Shown here piece after piece: positions 38,224-46,917 of a stretch of 46,917 nt of DNA. The position numbers and the translations under genes were made by a program. This DNA comes from Desulfovibrio legallii (GTDB lineage: Bacteria; Desulfobacterota; Desulfovibrionia; Desulfovibrionales; Desulfovibrionaceae), in NCBI RefSeq assembly GCF_900102485.1, contig NZ_FNBX01000020.1:1-46917 (forward strand). The letters are read 5' to 3'. Under the pieces are notes generated by a model. The model did no database searches. It was not told the DNA's origin and saw only the letters and a list, made by a program, of their open reading frames with translations. Numbering within the stretch: the stretch's first letter is position 1; each line of letters begins with the position of its first letter.

Positions 38224-39882
38224 CTACACTTCGCTGATCACGGGCACCACAATGGGGTCGCGCTCCAGCACGCGGCGGAAAAAGCGCCGCAGAGAGGAGC
38301 GGATGTTTTCCTGCAGGCGGCTGAGCTGCCCTGGGCGGGCGGCTTCTATTTCGTCCAGCACCAGGCACTTGGCGTCTTCCAGCAGGTGGCTGTAGTGCTG
38401 TTCAAAAACAAAGCCTTTAGAGATCATTTCCGGCCCGTGCAGGATGCTGCCGGTTTCGGAATCCACCACCAGCACCACAATGACCATGCCTTCGTCGCCG
38501 AGAATGCGGCGTTCTTTGAGCACGGCGTAGCCCACGTCGCCCACGCCCTTGCCGTCCACCAGGGTACACTCCACGGGCACGCGGTTTTCAAGCTGGAAGC
38601 CTTCGGGGCGAAGGGTGATGGGCTGGCCGTCTTCAAGCAGCACCACATTCTCCTGCTGCACGCCGCACTCTGCGGCCAGGCGGCCGTGCTTGACCAGGTG
38701 CTGGTATTCGCCGTGGATGGGGATGAAGAGCTGCGGACGCACGGCGGCGAACATTTCGCGCAGTTCGTCGCGCTGGGCGTGCCCGGAGGCGTGGATGGCG
38801 TGCACGCTTTCGTAGAGCACTTCCGCGCCCATGCGGTACATTTCATTGATGAGCTTGGAGATGGCCTTGGCGTTGCCAGGTATCATGCGCGAGCTCATGA
38901 CCACGGTATCGCCCTTGCGGATATCGAGCTGGCGGTGGCCGCCCAGCACCATGCGGGAGAGCGCGGAGAGCGGCTCGCCCTGCGCGCCGGTGACCACCAG
39001 CACGATCTGATCGTCCGGCAGGTCGGGCACGCCGTTGTGGGCGTTGAAGAAGGCTGGGGGCAGCTTGGCGATGCCGAGGTCGCGGGCCATTTCGATGTTG
39101 TTGGCCAGGGATTTGCCGCTGATGACCACGGTGCGGCCGTGGGCGCGGGCCAGGTCAAAAACTTCCTGAATGCGCTGAATGTGGCTGGAGAACAGGGTGA
39201 TGACAATGCGGCCTTTGGCCGTAGCAAAGATGTTATCCAGCGAGTCTTTGACCTCGCGCTCGGTAAGGGAGCGCCCCTCGCGCATGGCGTTGGTGGAGTC
39301 AGAGAGCAGCAGGCGCGCGCCCTTGGGCCCGGCAAAATTGCGAAAAAGGCGCAGATCCGTGCCGCTGCCGCTTAAGGGGTGGGGGTCGATTTTAAAGTCG
39401 CCGCTGTGCACCACGCGGCCCACGGGGGTTTCCACGCCCAGGCCGAAGCCTTCGGGTATGGAGTGGCAGACGGGGAAGAAGTGGAAGGTCAGATCCCCCA
39501 GGGGCAGCACGGTTTTGGCGTTGACCGGGCAAAGCTCCACCCAGTCCAGTATTTCGCGTTCGCGCAGTTTGTGTTCCACCAGGGCCAGGGTAAAGGGCGA
39601 GCCGTAGATGCGGGTGCCTTTAAGCTCCGGCACCAGCCAGGGCAGCGCGCCGATGTGGTCTTCGTGCCCGTGGGTCAGCACAATGCCCAGCAGTTTGTCT
39701 TTGATGGCGCTCACCGCGCCGAAGTGGGGGATAACCACGTCCACGCCCAGGTGGGCGTCGTCGGGGAACATAAGGCCGCAATCCACCATAACGACGCCGC
39801 CGGGGGTTTCCCAGAGCTGGCAGTTCAGGCCGATTTCCCCCAGGCCTCCCAGGGGGGTGATGGTAAGGTAAGGATCGTGCAT
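38224..39882 (-). CDS. rnj: Ribonuclease J
   Basis: Metallo-beta-lactamase/beta-CASP nuclease with 5'-3' exo- and endonuclease activity in RNA decay and processing. The 552-residue length is normal for RNase J1/J2. The zinc motif LTHGHEDHIGALPW, the VHSGDFKID, SDSTNAM and FSSHIQRIQ segments, and the beta-CASP HASGHAQRDEL and FIPIHGEYQHL motifs are all present. I chose the ATG at 39882 (MHDPYLTITPLGGLGEIG, the family start); the open frame continues upstream through Pro/Ala-rich repeats that are not coding. It lies downstream of the tolC-like gene on the same strand, 289 bases away. Confidence 0.94.
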   Translation of the reverse strand: MHDPYLTITPLGGLGEIGLNCQLWETPGGVVMVDCGLMFPDDAHLGVDVVIPHFGAVSAIKDKLLGIVLTHGHEDHIGALPWLVPELKGTRIYGSPFTLALVEHKLREREILDWVELCPVNAKTVLPLGDLTFHFFPVCHSIPEGFGLGVETPVGRVVHSGDFKIDPHPLSGSGTDLRLFRNFAGPKGARLLLSDSTNAMREGRSLTEREVKDSLDNIFATAKGRIVITLFSSHIQRIQEVFDLARAHGRTVVISGKSLANNIEMARDLGIAKLPPAFFNAHNGVPDLPDDQIVLVVTGAQGEPLSALSRMVLGGHRQLDIRKGDTVVMSSRMIPGNAKAISKLINEMYRMGAEVLYESVHAIHASGHAQRDELREMFAAVRPQLFIPIHGEYQHLVKHGRLAAECGVQQENVVLLEDGQPITLRPEGFQLENRVPVECTLVDGKGVGDVGYAVLKERRILGDEGMVIVVLVVDSETGSILHGPEMISKGFVFEQHYSHLLEDAKCLVLDEIEAARPGQLSRLQENIRSSLRRFFRRVLERDPIVVPVISEV

Positions 39883-40171
39883 GTCGGGTAGGTTGTATCC
39901 TGTTGTCTCTGTGGCGGGCGCAAGGCCCGCAGGGTGAAGGAAAGGGCGCGGAAAGGGCCGGGCGCGGAGGCGGGGCCCTTGGCGGCTGGGGGGCGGTTCC
40001 GAAGGCGGGGAGGCGTCTCCCCGAAAAGTGTCTGTGGCCGGGGTGTGGGCCGGAAGCGCGGGCCGGGGCAGTCTCCGGGCCAGATCCGGGCCGGGCCAGA
40101 TCCAGTCCAGATCCGGGCCATATGGGGCCGTGGCGGCCGGGGCCGGGCCGGTCTTTGGGCCGGTTTCCGGG
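39883..40171. repeat. GC-rich repetitive spacer between tolC-like gene and rnj
   Basis: CCAGATCC with GGGCC neighbours occurs three times between 40076 and 40120, and GGCCGG-type hexamers recur to 40195. On the coding (minus) strand this gives repeated GGATCTGG in the rnj leader. No gene is seen. It could form multiple competing RNA stems, or be simple repeat expansion. Confidence 0.5.
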
Positions 40172-41722
40172 TCAGCGCCGGGCCAGGTCGGGCCGGAACT
40201 CGCCCATGGCCACATAGATCTGGGCCAGGGCGGTAAGGTAGTCGGCCTTGGCGCTGGTCAGCGAGGCTTGCGCCGCCGTGAGGTTGGAAGAGGCGTCCAG
40301 CACGTCAAAGTTGGTGCCCACCTGTTCCTGATAGCGGGCCAGGGCCACGTTATAGGCTTCCGTGGCCTGTTCCACGGCGGTTTCGGCCACGGCAATGCGT
40401 TTTTCCGCTTCGCGCACGGCCAGCAGTTTGGATTTGATGTCGTAGCCCACGTTCAGTTTCAGATTTTCTTCTTCGTAGCGCACCTTGGTCACCAGCCAGC
40501 CGGCGCTCTGGTCGGCGTAATAGGTGGTGCCCCACTGAAAAATGTCCCAGGTGGCTTTGGCCCCCAGCTCCCAGGCGGTGCCGCGGTAGCCCTGGTCGCC
40601 CACGCGCTGCAGGTCCATGGTGTTGCCGGTTTGGGCCACGTTGTAATAGGCCTCCACCTGCGGGTAGTAGGCGCTCTGCGCGGCCTGGCGGTTTTTGCCG
40701 GCAATGGCCACGGATTTGGCGGCAATATACAGGTCCGGCCGCTGGCGGTAGGCGGCCTCCAGGCACTGCTCCAGGCTGCGGGTAAAGGGCACATGGTTGA
40801 GGTTGCCGGTATAGCGGGTGGCGGCCTGGGCGGGCAGGCCCAGCAGGGTATTGAGCTTGGCCAGGCTGGTGTCGCGGTTGTTTTCGTCCTGAATCAGGGT
40901 GTTTTCGGCCTTGCGCACGTCCACTTCGGCCTGCAGCACGTCCAGGCGGGGGCGCAGGCCCACGTCGTAAAAGGCCTGGGTAATGCGCAGCTGGTCGCGC
41001 AGGCGGGCCAGGGCGTCGCTTGAGCTGCGCACGCTTTCTTCATAGCGCAGATAGTTCAGAAACTGGGTCTGCACCTCTTCGGTCATGGTCAGTTCCGCGC
41101 TGCGCAGGCTGGCCTTGTCGCTTTCGGCCTGCAGGGCGGCTTTCTGATAATCGGCCAGCAGCTTAAAGCCGGTAAAAACGGGTTGGGATACCTCTATCCC
41201 CCAGGTGTAGACGCCCTGTTTGGGGGCCTGCGTAACGGTATAAGAGGGGGAATAATCTTTGTCCGTTCTGGTGGCGGTATAGCTCATGCCCAGCTTGGGG
41301 CCAAAGGCCCCGCGGGCGGATTTGCGGGTTTCTTCGCTGGATTTGCTCTGCGCTTCCTGGGAGCCCAGGCTGGGGTTCTGCTGCAGGGCGCGCTCCACGG
41401 CTTCGCGCATGCTCAGGGCGCGCATGGGCCGGGTGTGGGGTTTTTCTGCGGCCAGGCTGCGCCCGCCGGAATACAGGGGCACGGCCGCCGTGCGCCCCAC
41501 CGGGATGGCCAGGCTGCGGTCGGGGGCGTTCTCCGGGCCGGCTTGTGCGCCCGCGGTTGTTTCTGTCTGCGCGCCCGCGGTTGCAGCCGGGCCCCCCAGG
41601 CCCAGCAGCGCCAGCAGGCCCAGGGGCGGCAGCAGGCGCGCAAAGGCGCGCGCCGCAAGGCGCAGGGGCCAGGCGCGGCGGCAGGGGGTGGGCGGCAGGT
41701 TTTTTTCAGGCATGGCGGGCAT
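40172..41722 (-). CDS. tolC: TolC-family outer-membrane efflux/secretion channel
   Basis: Trimeric outer-membrane channel of type I secretion. In this 516-residue protein a signal peptide (LLPPLGLLALLGLGGPAATAGA) is followed by a Pro/Ala-rich ~60-residue stretch, then two repeats of the outer-membrane efflux protein domain. Examples are LSMREAVERALQQNPSLGSQEAQ, YDVGLRPRLDVLQAEVDVRKAE and YQEQVGTNFDVLDASSNLTAAQASL. The start could be 41722 or 41713; neither has a good ribosome site. It is divergent from the RTX adhesin gene, which argues that this is the LapE/AggA-like outer channel for that adhesin. Its ABC and HlyD partners lie 22 kb away. Confidence 0.9.
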   Translation of the reverse strand: MPAMPEKNLPPTPCRRAWPLRLAARAFARLLPPLGLLALLGLGGPAATAGAQTETTAGAQAGPENAPDRSLAIPVGRTAAVPLYSGGRSLAAEKPHTRPMRALSMREAVERALQQNPSLGSQEAQSKSSEETRKSARGAFGPKLGMSYTATRTDKDYSPSYTVTQAPKQGVYTWGIEVSQPVFTGFKLLADYQKAALQAESDKASLRSAELTMTEEVQTQFLNYLRYEESVRSSSDALARLRDQLRITQAFYDVGLRPRLDVLQAEVDVRKAENTLIQDENNRDTSLAKLNTLLGLPAQAATRYTGNLNHVPFTRSLEQCLEAAYRQRPDLYIAAKSVAIAGKNRQAAQSAYYPQVEAYYNVAQTGNTMDLQRVGDQGYRGTAWELGAKATWDIFQWGTTYYADQSAGWLVTKVRYEEENLKLNVGYDIKSKLLAVREAEKRIAVAETAVEQATEAYNVALARYQEQVGTNFDVLDASSNLTAAQASLTSAKADYLTALAQIYVAMGEFRPDLARR

Positions 41723-41971
41723 GCTACACCGCGGGCCGCGCTTTGGCAAGCGCTGGGCTGCGGGCGCAGGGCGGGCGCATTTTGCCGGCGGCCGTCCGCC
41801 GCGCGTTCGGCGCGGCGCGGAGCCCCGTTTTTTTGCCGGGCGCGCGGCCGCTCGCGGCCGCCCTGGGGGCAATGGCGGCCGCAAACGGGTTGTGCATGGA
41901 TTTCATAGTATTTTACTCATAAATAAACAGTATTCAGCAAGTTGAATTTCTAACTTGTAACACGATTTACA

Positions 41972-42000
41972 TTGACAGCAAACGTCTAATGCGTTATGCT
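41972..42000 (+). promoter_or_regulatory. Predicted sigma-70 promoter of the RTX adhesin
   Basis: TTGACA (41972-41977), a 17-base spacer and TATGCT (41995-42000) make a near-consensus promoter 99 bases upstream of the adhesin ATG. The remaining gap 41723-42098 is GC-rich near the tolC start and AT-rich from ~41900. No other gene is seen. Confidence 0.75.
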
Positions 42001-42098
42001 GTAAGCATCTGTGTAAAAGTTAATAGTTTAGCCTTCTTGCGCTGAAAACGGCGGCGCATCAAGGCTCTTTTCTGCAATTGCCAACAAAGGAGAAAGGC

Positions 42099-45000
42099 AT
42101 GAGCCAGGATGTGCTGACCAGTTCCTCCGGCCAGTCCCAGGTGCTCAATGAGGTGCGGCAAGAAGCGGCGTCCAACGAGAGGTCTACTTTGTGGATTCCT
42201 CGTTGGATGCGGAAGCCCTGGCCCTCACCATTGGCGACGATTCCAGAATCTTTGTTATAGAAAACACCAGCAACGCCTTTCTCCAGATGGAGCAGGCCCT
42301 GGCCAGCCTGGAGAATCCGGCCACGGCCGTGCACATTTACGCCCACGGCGCGGCGGGCAGCGTAACCCTGGGCGGCCAGGTTTTTGACGAGGCCGTCCTC
42401 AACGCCAATGCGGCAACTCTGGCCGCCATCGGGCAGAGCCTGGCCGCGGGCGCGGATCTGCTGCTCTACAGCTGCAACACGGCGGCGGGCAGCACGGGCG
42501 AGAGCTTCATCAACCGCCTGGCCCGCCTGGCCAGCGTGGACGTGGCCGCTTCGGACGACGTTACCGGCGCGTCCGGCGACTGGACCCTGGAATACACGGT
42601 GGGCGACGTCACCACCGGCGCCGTGAACCCCGGCATCGACGGCGATCTGGCCGGCGAGATTTCCGGCTGGGGCGTCATCAACGGCACAACCGGCGCTGAT
42701 TCCATCACCGGCTCCGCCGCCAACGACAAAATCTACGGCAACGGCGGCGCGGATACCATGGTCGGCGAGGACGGCAACGACATTTACTACGTCAGCGGAT
42801 CGGGCACCGCCGGCACTAATGTGGTGGAAAAAGCCTACGAAGGCATTGATACGGTCTACAGCCAGGTGGCGGATCTGGACCTGAGCGCGAGCTCCACGGC
42901 GGCTGACGGCAGTGAAGGCAAATCCCAGATCGAATACGTCGTGCTCCAGGCCCAGAGCGGCATGACCAACCAGTCCGCCACGGGCAACAACTACAGCCAG
43001 ACCCTGGTGGGCAACGCCCTCAGCAACAACCTCACGGGCATGGGCGGCAACGACCTGCTCTACGGCTATGACGGCGACGACTACCTGGACGGCGGCAACG
43101 GCGACCTGAGCGCTGCCGGCGAGGTTTCGGTTACCGGCGGCTACGATACCCTCATCGGCGGCAAGGGCGACGACAACTACGTGGTCCGCACCGGCAACGA
43201 AACCGTGGTGGAAAACAAGAACGAGGGCACGGACCAGGTCTATTCCTTTGTGGACTACACCCTGGGCGCGAACATTGAAAACGGCACGCTGCTGAATAAC
43301 GGCACCACCACCGCCCCCCAGGCCAGCAACCTCACCGGCAACGACCTGAACAACGTGCTTTCCGGCAACAGCGCCGCCAACTATCTGGATGGCGGCAAGG
43401 GCAACGACACCCTCTACGGCAATAAGGACGGCACGGCGGTCGATACCCTCAACGGCGGCGCGGGCAACGACCTCTACCACCTCTATGGCGACGCTGACGA
43501 CGTCATCGTAGACAGCGCGGGCAACGACACCGTGGTTTTTGAGAGCAGCGTGAGCGGCGGCTACACCCTGGGCGACGGCGTGGAAAACCTCGTCCTCCTG
43601 GGCAGCGCCGATACGGGCACCGGCAACGCGCTCAACAACCGCATTGAGGGCAACGCCACCAAGGGCAGTTGGCTCGACGGCGGCGCGGGCAAAGATACCC
43701 TGGTGGGCGGCACCGGCGACGATACCTTCATTTTTGACGGCACAGACACCCTGGAGGACGCGGGCGGCACGGATACCGTCTTGGCCTCCGGCACCATTGA
43801 CCTCAACAAGTTCAAAAACGCTGATATCGAGTCCGTGACGCTGACTGGCTCAGGCAATATTAATGCCACGGCCAAAAAGACCGTTGCCGCCACCCTGGTG
43901 GGCAACAGCGGCAACAACAAGCTCACCGGCAGCGATGGGGACGATCGCCTCATCGGCGGCGCGGGCAAAGATACCCTCATCGGCGGCGCGGGCAACGACT
44001 ACTACTATGTGGACGCCGATGACGTGGTGCAGGAAGCGAAAAACGCCGGCGACGACACGGTGGAAGCCAACATAGACTACACCCTGGGCGCGAACCTGGA
44101 GAATCTGGTCCTTACAGCCGGCGCGACCAAGGGCACGGGCAATGAGCTCGCCAACGTCATCGACGCCAGCACCCTCAGCGGCAACGTGGTGCTGGACGGC
44201 GGCCAGAACGCGGCCAATACCGCTGGCGATACCCTCAAAGGCGGCACCAGCCACACCACCTTTGTGGTCAATAACACCAATGACCACATTGAGATCACTG
44301 GCGGCAGCAACGTCGTCTATGTGAGCTATGAGGTCTTGGGCGGCGCTGAGATGACTGACGCCGACTGGATCAACTACTTCGGCGACCGGATCACCGGCAC
44401 CACCACCAACCTTACCTTCGTCTACCGCGGCAATGCTGCGGACAGCAAAGCCGGCGGCGTGAATATCACCGGCAGCGCCGACAACACCTATCTGGTGGGC
44501 ACGGCCGCTGCGGATACCCTCACTGGGGCCACCGACTCCACCGTTGGGTACACCATTGACGGCCAGGGCGGTGCGGACACCATTACCGGCGGCACGGGCA
44601 ACGACTATATCTATTATTATGGTGCGGAAACCGTAACTGCTGGCGAGGGTGCCGACACCCTGCACGTCATGAGCCTCAAAAAAGGCGATAAAACGCTGGA
44701 CAGCGCCGACAACATTCACGGCATTGACGTGGTTGTGCTGGACGACGCCGCGGGCGCAGTGAATGTGGGCGACAGCGTTGCAGCTGCAAACCAGCAGAAT
44801 ATGACCCTCGTGGGCAACGCCTCGGCCAACAAGCTCTATGGCGGCAACACCACCAATGATGATAGTGCAACAGCCAACGGCAACGACGAGCTTTCCGGCG
44901 GCGCGGGCAACGACACCCTGGTGGGCTTCAGCGGCAACGACACCCTGGACGGCGGCGAAGGCGCGGACAGCATGGTGGGCGGCACGGGCAACGACCTCTA

Positions 45001-46917
45001 CTATGTGGACAATAAGGGCGACAAGGTGGTGGAAAAAGACGGCGAAGGCGTGGACAGCATCTCCACCGCCGGCGTGGCCATCGACCTGGGTTCCGCCAGC
45101 TTTAAGAACGTGGAATATGTGGAGAACTCTGGCGCAGCCACCAAGCTCACCGGCACCACGGCTGCGGAAACCCTCGTGGCCGGCGATAATGGCGACACCC
45201 TGGACGGCAAGGGCGGCGAGGACAGCCTGGTGGGCGGCTCTGGCAGCGACCTCATCTACTACCACGGCCTCACCTACGTGGAAAGCGATGAAGGCGAATT
45301 TGAGGTGAGGAATGACACCATAAGTGGCGGCGGCGGCGTCGACACCCTGCTGGTGACCAAGGACGCCGGGATTGTCTCCCTGGGCACGGGCACAGCCATC
45401 ACCGGCATGGAAGTGGTCAAGCTGGACGCTGCCGCGCAGGACGCCAGCGTCTACGTCACCGGCGATGCTGCCGTTACCGTGCAAGGCAACGCCTACGCTA
45501 CAGAAATCATAACTGGTGCGGGCAACGACAGCATCGTGGGCGGCGGCGGCGCGGACTACATCGACGCCGGGGCTGGCAACGATATTGTGGAAATCGCCGC
45601 CAACAGCTTTATCCAGCGCGGAAGTTATGGATATAATCGCGGCGCTGTGGAAGGCGGCGCAGGGGAGGACACCCTCTCCTTCGGCGCCACCAACGATAAG
45701 ATCACCTTCAGCACCGAAGATGACGAACTGGTCATCAAAAGCGGCACCAACGTGCTTTCCGGCGCGGCCACGGTGAACGGTGAAGACCTTACTTCCATTG
45801 GCGGCATCAGCGGCTTTGAGGTCTACACCGGCGGCGCGGGCAACGATACGCTCAACGCCGGCGGGGTCACCACGCAGGATATGATCCTTACCGGCGGCCT
45901 GGGCAACGACCTGCTGGTGGGCGGCAGCGGCGAAGACCTGCTCATTGCCGATGGCGGCAACGACACCCTGGACCTCACAAAGGGCGGTTCGGACGGCATC
46001 GTGCTGCAGCCCGCCGCGGACCTGAACTACAGCAAAAAGGGCGTCACCACCATTACGGTCCAGGGCTACGGCGCGGACGACTACGTCAACGACAGCGCCT
46101 TGAGTGATGCTGGCTGGTCCAAGGCCGACGCCGCCGTGGTGGACAGCAAGAAGAAGACCACCACCTTCACCTATACCAAGGGCAGCCAGACCATCAACGT
46201 GGTCTTTGCAGGCATTACCGACCCCAACAGCATCATCTTTGCCGGCCAGGTGGTTCTGACTGGCGGGGGCGCGAACGAAACGGATGCCACATCCACCCAT
46301 CTCCTCCGCATCACGGCCACCGGCGGCGGAAACACCGTCTACGGCGGCACGAGAAACGACACCATTACCAGCACCGGCGGCGACACCATCTCCGGCAACG
46401 CGGGCAACGACAGCATTACGCTGGATAGCAGCACGCTGACCGAGATGCTCTCTTCTGCCACCAGGGTCTACGGCGGCGAGGGTGACGACACCGTGGTGCT
46501 GCACCTGCCCAATAGCTATGCGAACACTACCATGGCCCTTTCTGGTGATGACGGCACCGACCTCCTGGAAGTGAAGGGCTCGGCCGCTTCCGTTGCCGCC
46601 AACTTCAGCTTTGCTGATGCCGACAGCGTGACGCTCTATCAGAATGCTGCTAGCATCGCCGCGGCTGTCATTACCGGCTTTGAAGCCTACGGCGGTACGG
46701 ACAATGCCGATACCGTCACCTTCAGCCGCGCTGTTGGTGCGGCGGAGAACTACACCTTCTCCCTGGACGGCGGCGACGACATCCTGAGCGCGGGCACCGT
46801 TTCCGGCAGCCTGACCATCGACGGCGGCGCAGGCGACGACAGCTTCACCATCGGCGCAGTCTCCACCGGCGGCAGCCTGACCATCGACGGCGGCGACGGC
46901 GACGACAGCCTGAGCGC
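42099..46917 (+). CDS. Giant RTX adhesin, 5' part (DUF4347 plus calcium-binding repeats), apparent frameshift near the start
   Basis: The ATG at 42099 (AAAGGAGAAAGGC upstream) gives MSQDVLTSSSGQSQVLNEVR and hits a stop at 42260. From ~42152 the body is open in the -1 frame to the window edge, about 1,580 codons without a stop. The body begins VYFVDSSLDAEALAL, a DUF4347 domain (to ~42620). It continues with many RTX nonapeptide runs (GGAGNDTLVG, GGTGDDTFIF, GGKGDDNYVV) and longer modules containing YTLGANLENLVL and GTGNALNN. These bind calcium once outside the cell. No start codon with a ribosome site exists in the body frame, so a one-base loss at ~42152-42181 is likely. Substrate of the type I exporter. 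Confidence 0.85.

Noticed and set aside
43850..46504. 884-codon open frame on the minus strand across the adhesin
   Set aside because: It is the antisense shadow of the RTX repeats; GC-rich, repetitive coding DNA keeps the opposite strand open. The plus frame has the DUF4347 and RTX motifs.
42671..46917. DNA tandem repeats within the adhesin as a separate repeat array
   Set aside because: The repetition is at protein level (RTX nonapeptides) with diverged codons; it is part of the coding sequence.

Overview
The window reads as ordinary chromosome from a high-GC sulfate reducer of the Desulfovibrio type. That placement is an inference from the gene families: type III glutamine synthetase, LctP lactate permease, carboxynorspermidine decarboxylase, a LapB-type secretion system with an RTX adhesin, and intergenic hairpins with a GGGAACTTTTG arm. 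No rRNA or marker comparison could be run.

Layout. 1-94: the 3' end of a 5S rRNA and its terminator. 147-4670: a minus-strand housekeeping block (DUF134/NifX-like protein, histone-deacetylase-family enzyme, small unknown protein, thymidylate kinase, YhaM-like exoribonuclease). 4751-9723: a plus-strand block (surE, class II aldolase, GAPDH, nspC, TrmH-type methylase). 9891-11497: a lower-GC, two-gene minus-strand operon of unknown function; its TPR gene looks frameshifted. 11740-18166: a type I secretion operon in the order ABC transporter, HlyD adaptor, and a PAS/degenerate HD-GYP sensor. 18727-24731: a nitrogen-assimilation block (GS-III, P-II, Amt) downstream of a NifA-like activator, with a good sigma-54 promoter in front of amt. 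24784-30537: DnaJ-like protein, cysteine-cluster protein, KefB-like antiporter and MutL. 30712-35141: a small zinc-ribbon-like protein, lactate permease and GlnRS.

35298-38200 is the accessory region. A tRNA-Ser(GGA) has its 3' end duplicated 1.25 kb downstream. The two copies bracket a toxin-antitoxin pair and a set of 10-bp-phased TTGC repeats, but no integrase. Next comes a second, unrelated toxin-antitoxin operon, then a decayed IS3-family transposase joined to the tail of a third antitoxin. 38224-41722 returns to core genes (RNase J, TolC-like outer-membrane channel). From 42099 to the window edge runs a giant RTX adhesin (DUF4347 plus calcium-binding repeats). Its annotated start and its body lie in different frames.

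How the genes fit together. ABC/HlyD (14-18 kb) and TolC (40-42 kb) would make the complete exporter for the adhesin beside TolC, with the HD-GYP-like sensor as a plausible regulator. Amt, P-II and GS-III form one ammonium uptake and assimilation unit under apparent sigma-54 and NifA-type control. Two intergenic repeat families (a palindrome/150-bp element and a long hairpin) recur at several gene ends. The items most worth checking are the integrase-less tRNA-Ser element, the nitrogen operon's regulation, the degenerate HD-GYP sensor, the repeat families and the adhesin frameshift.
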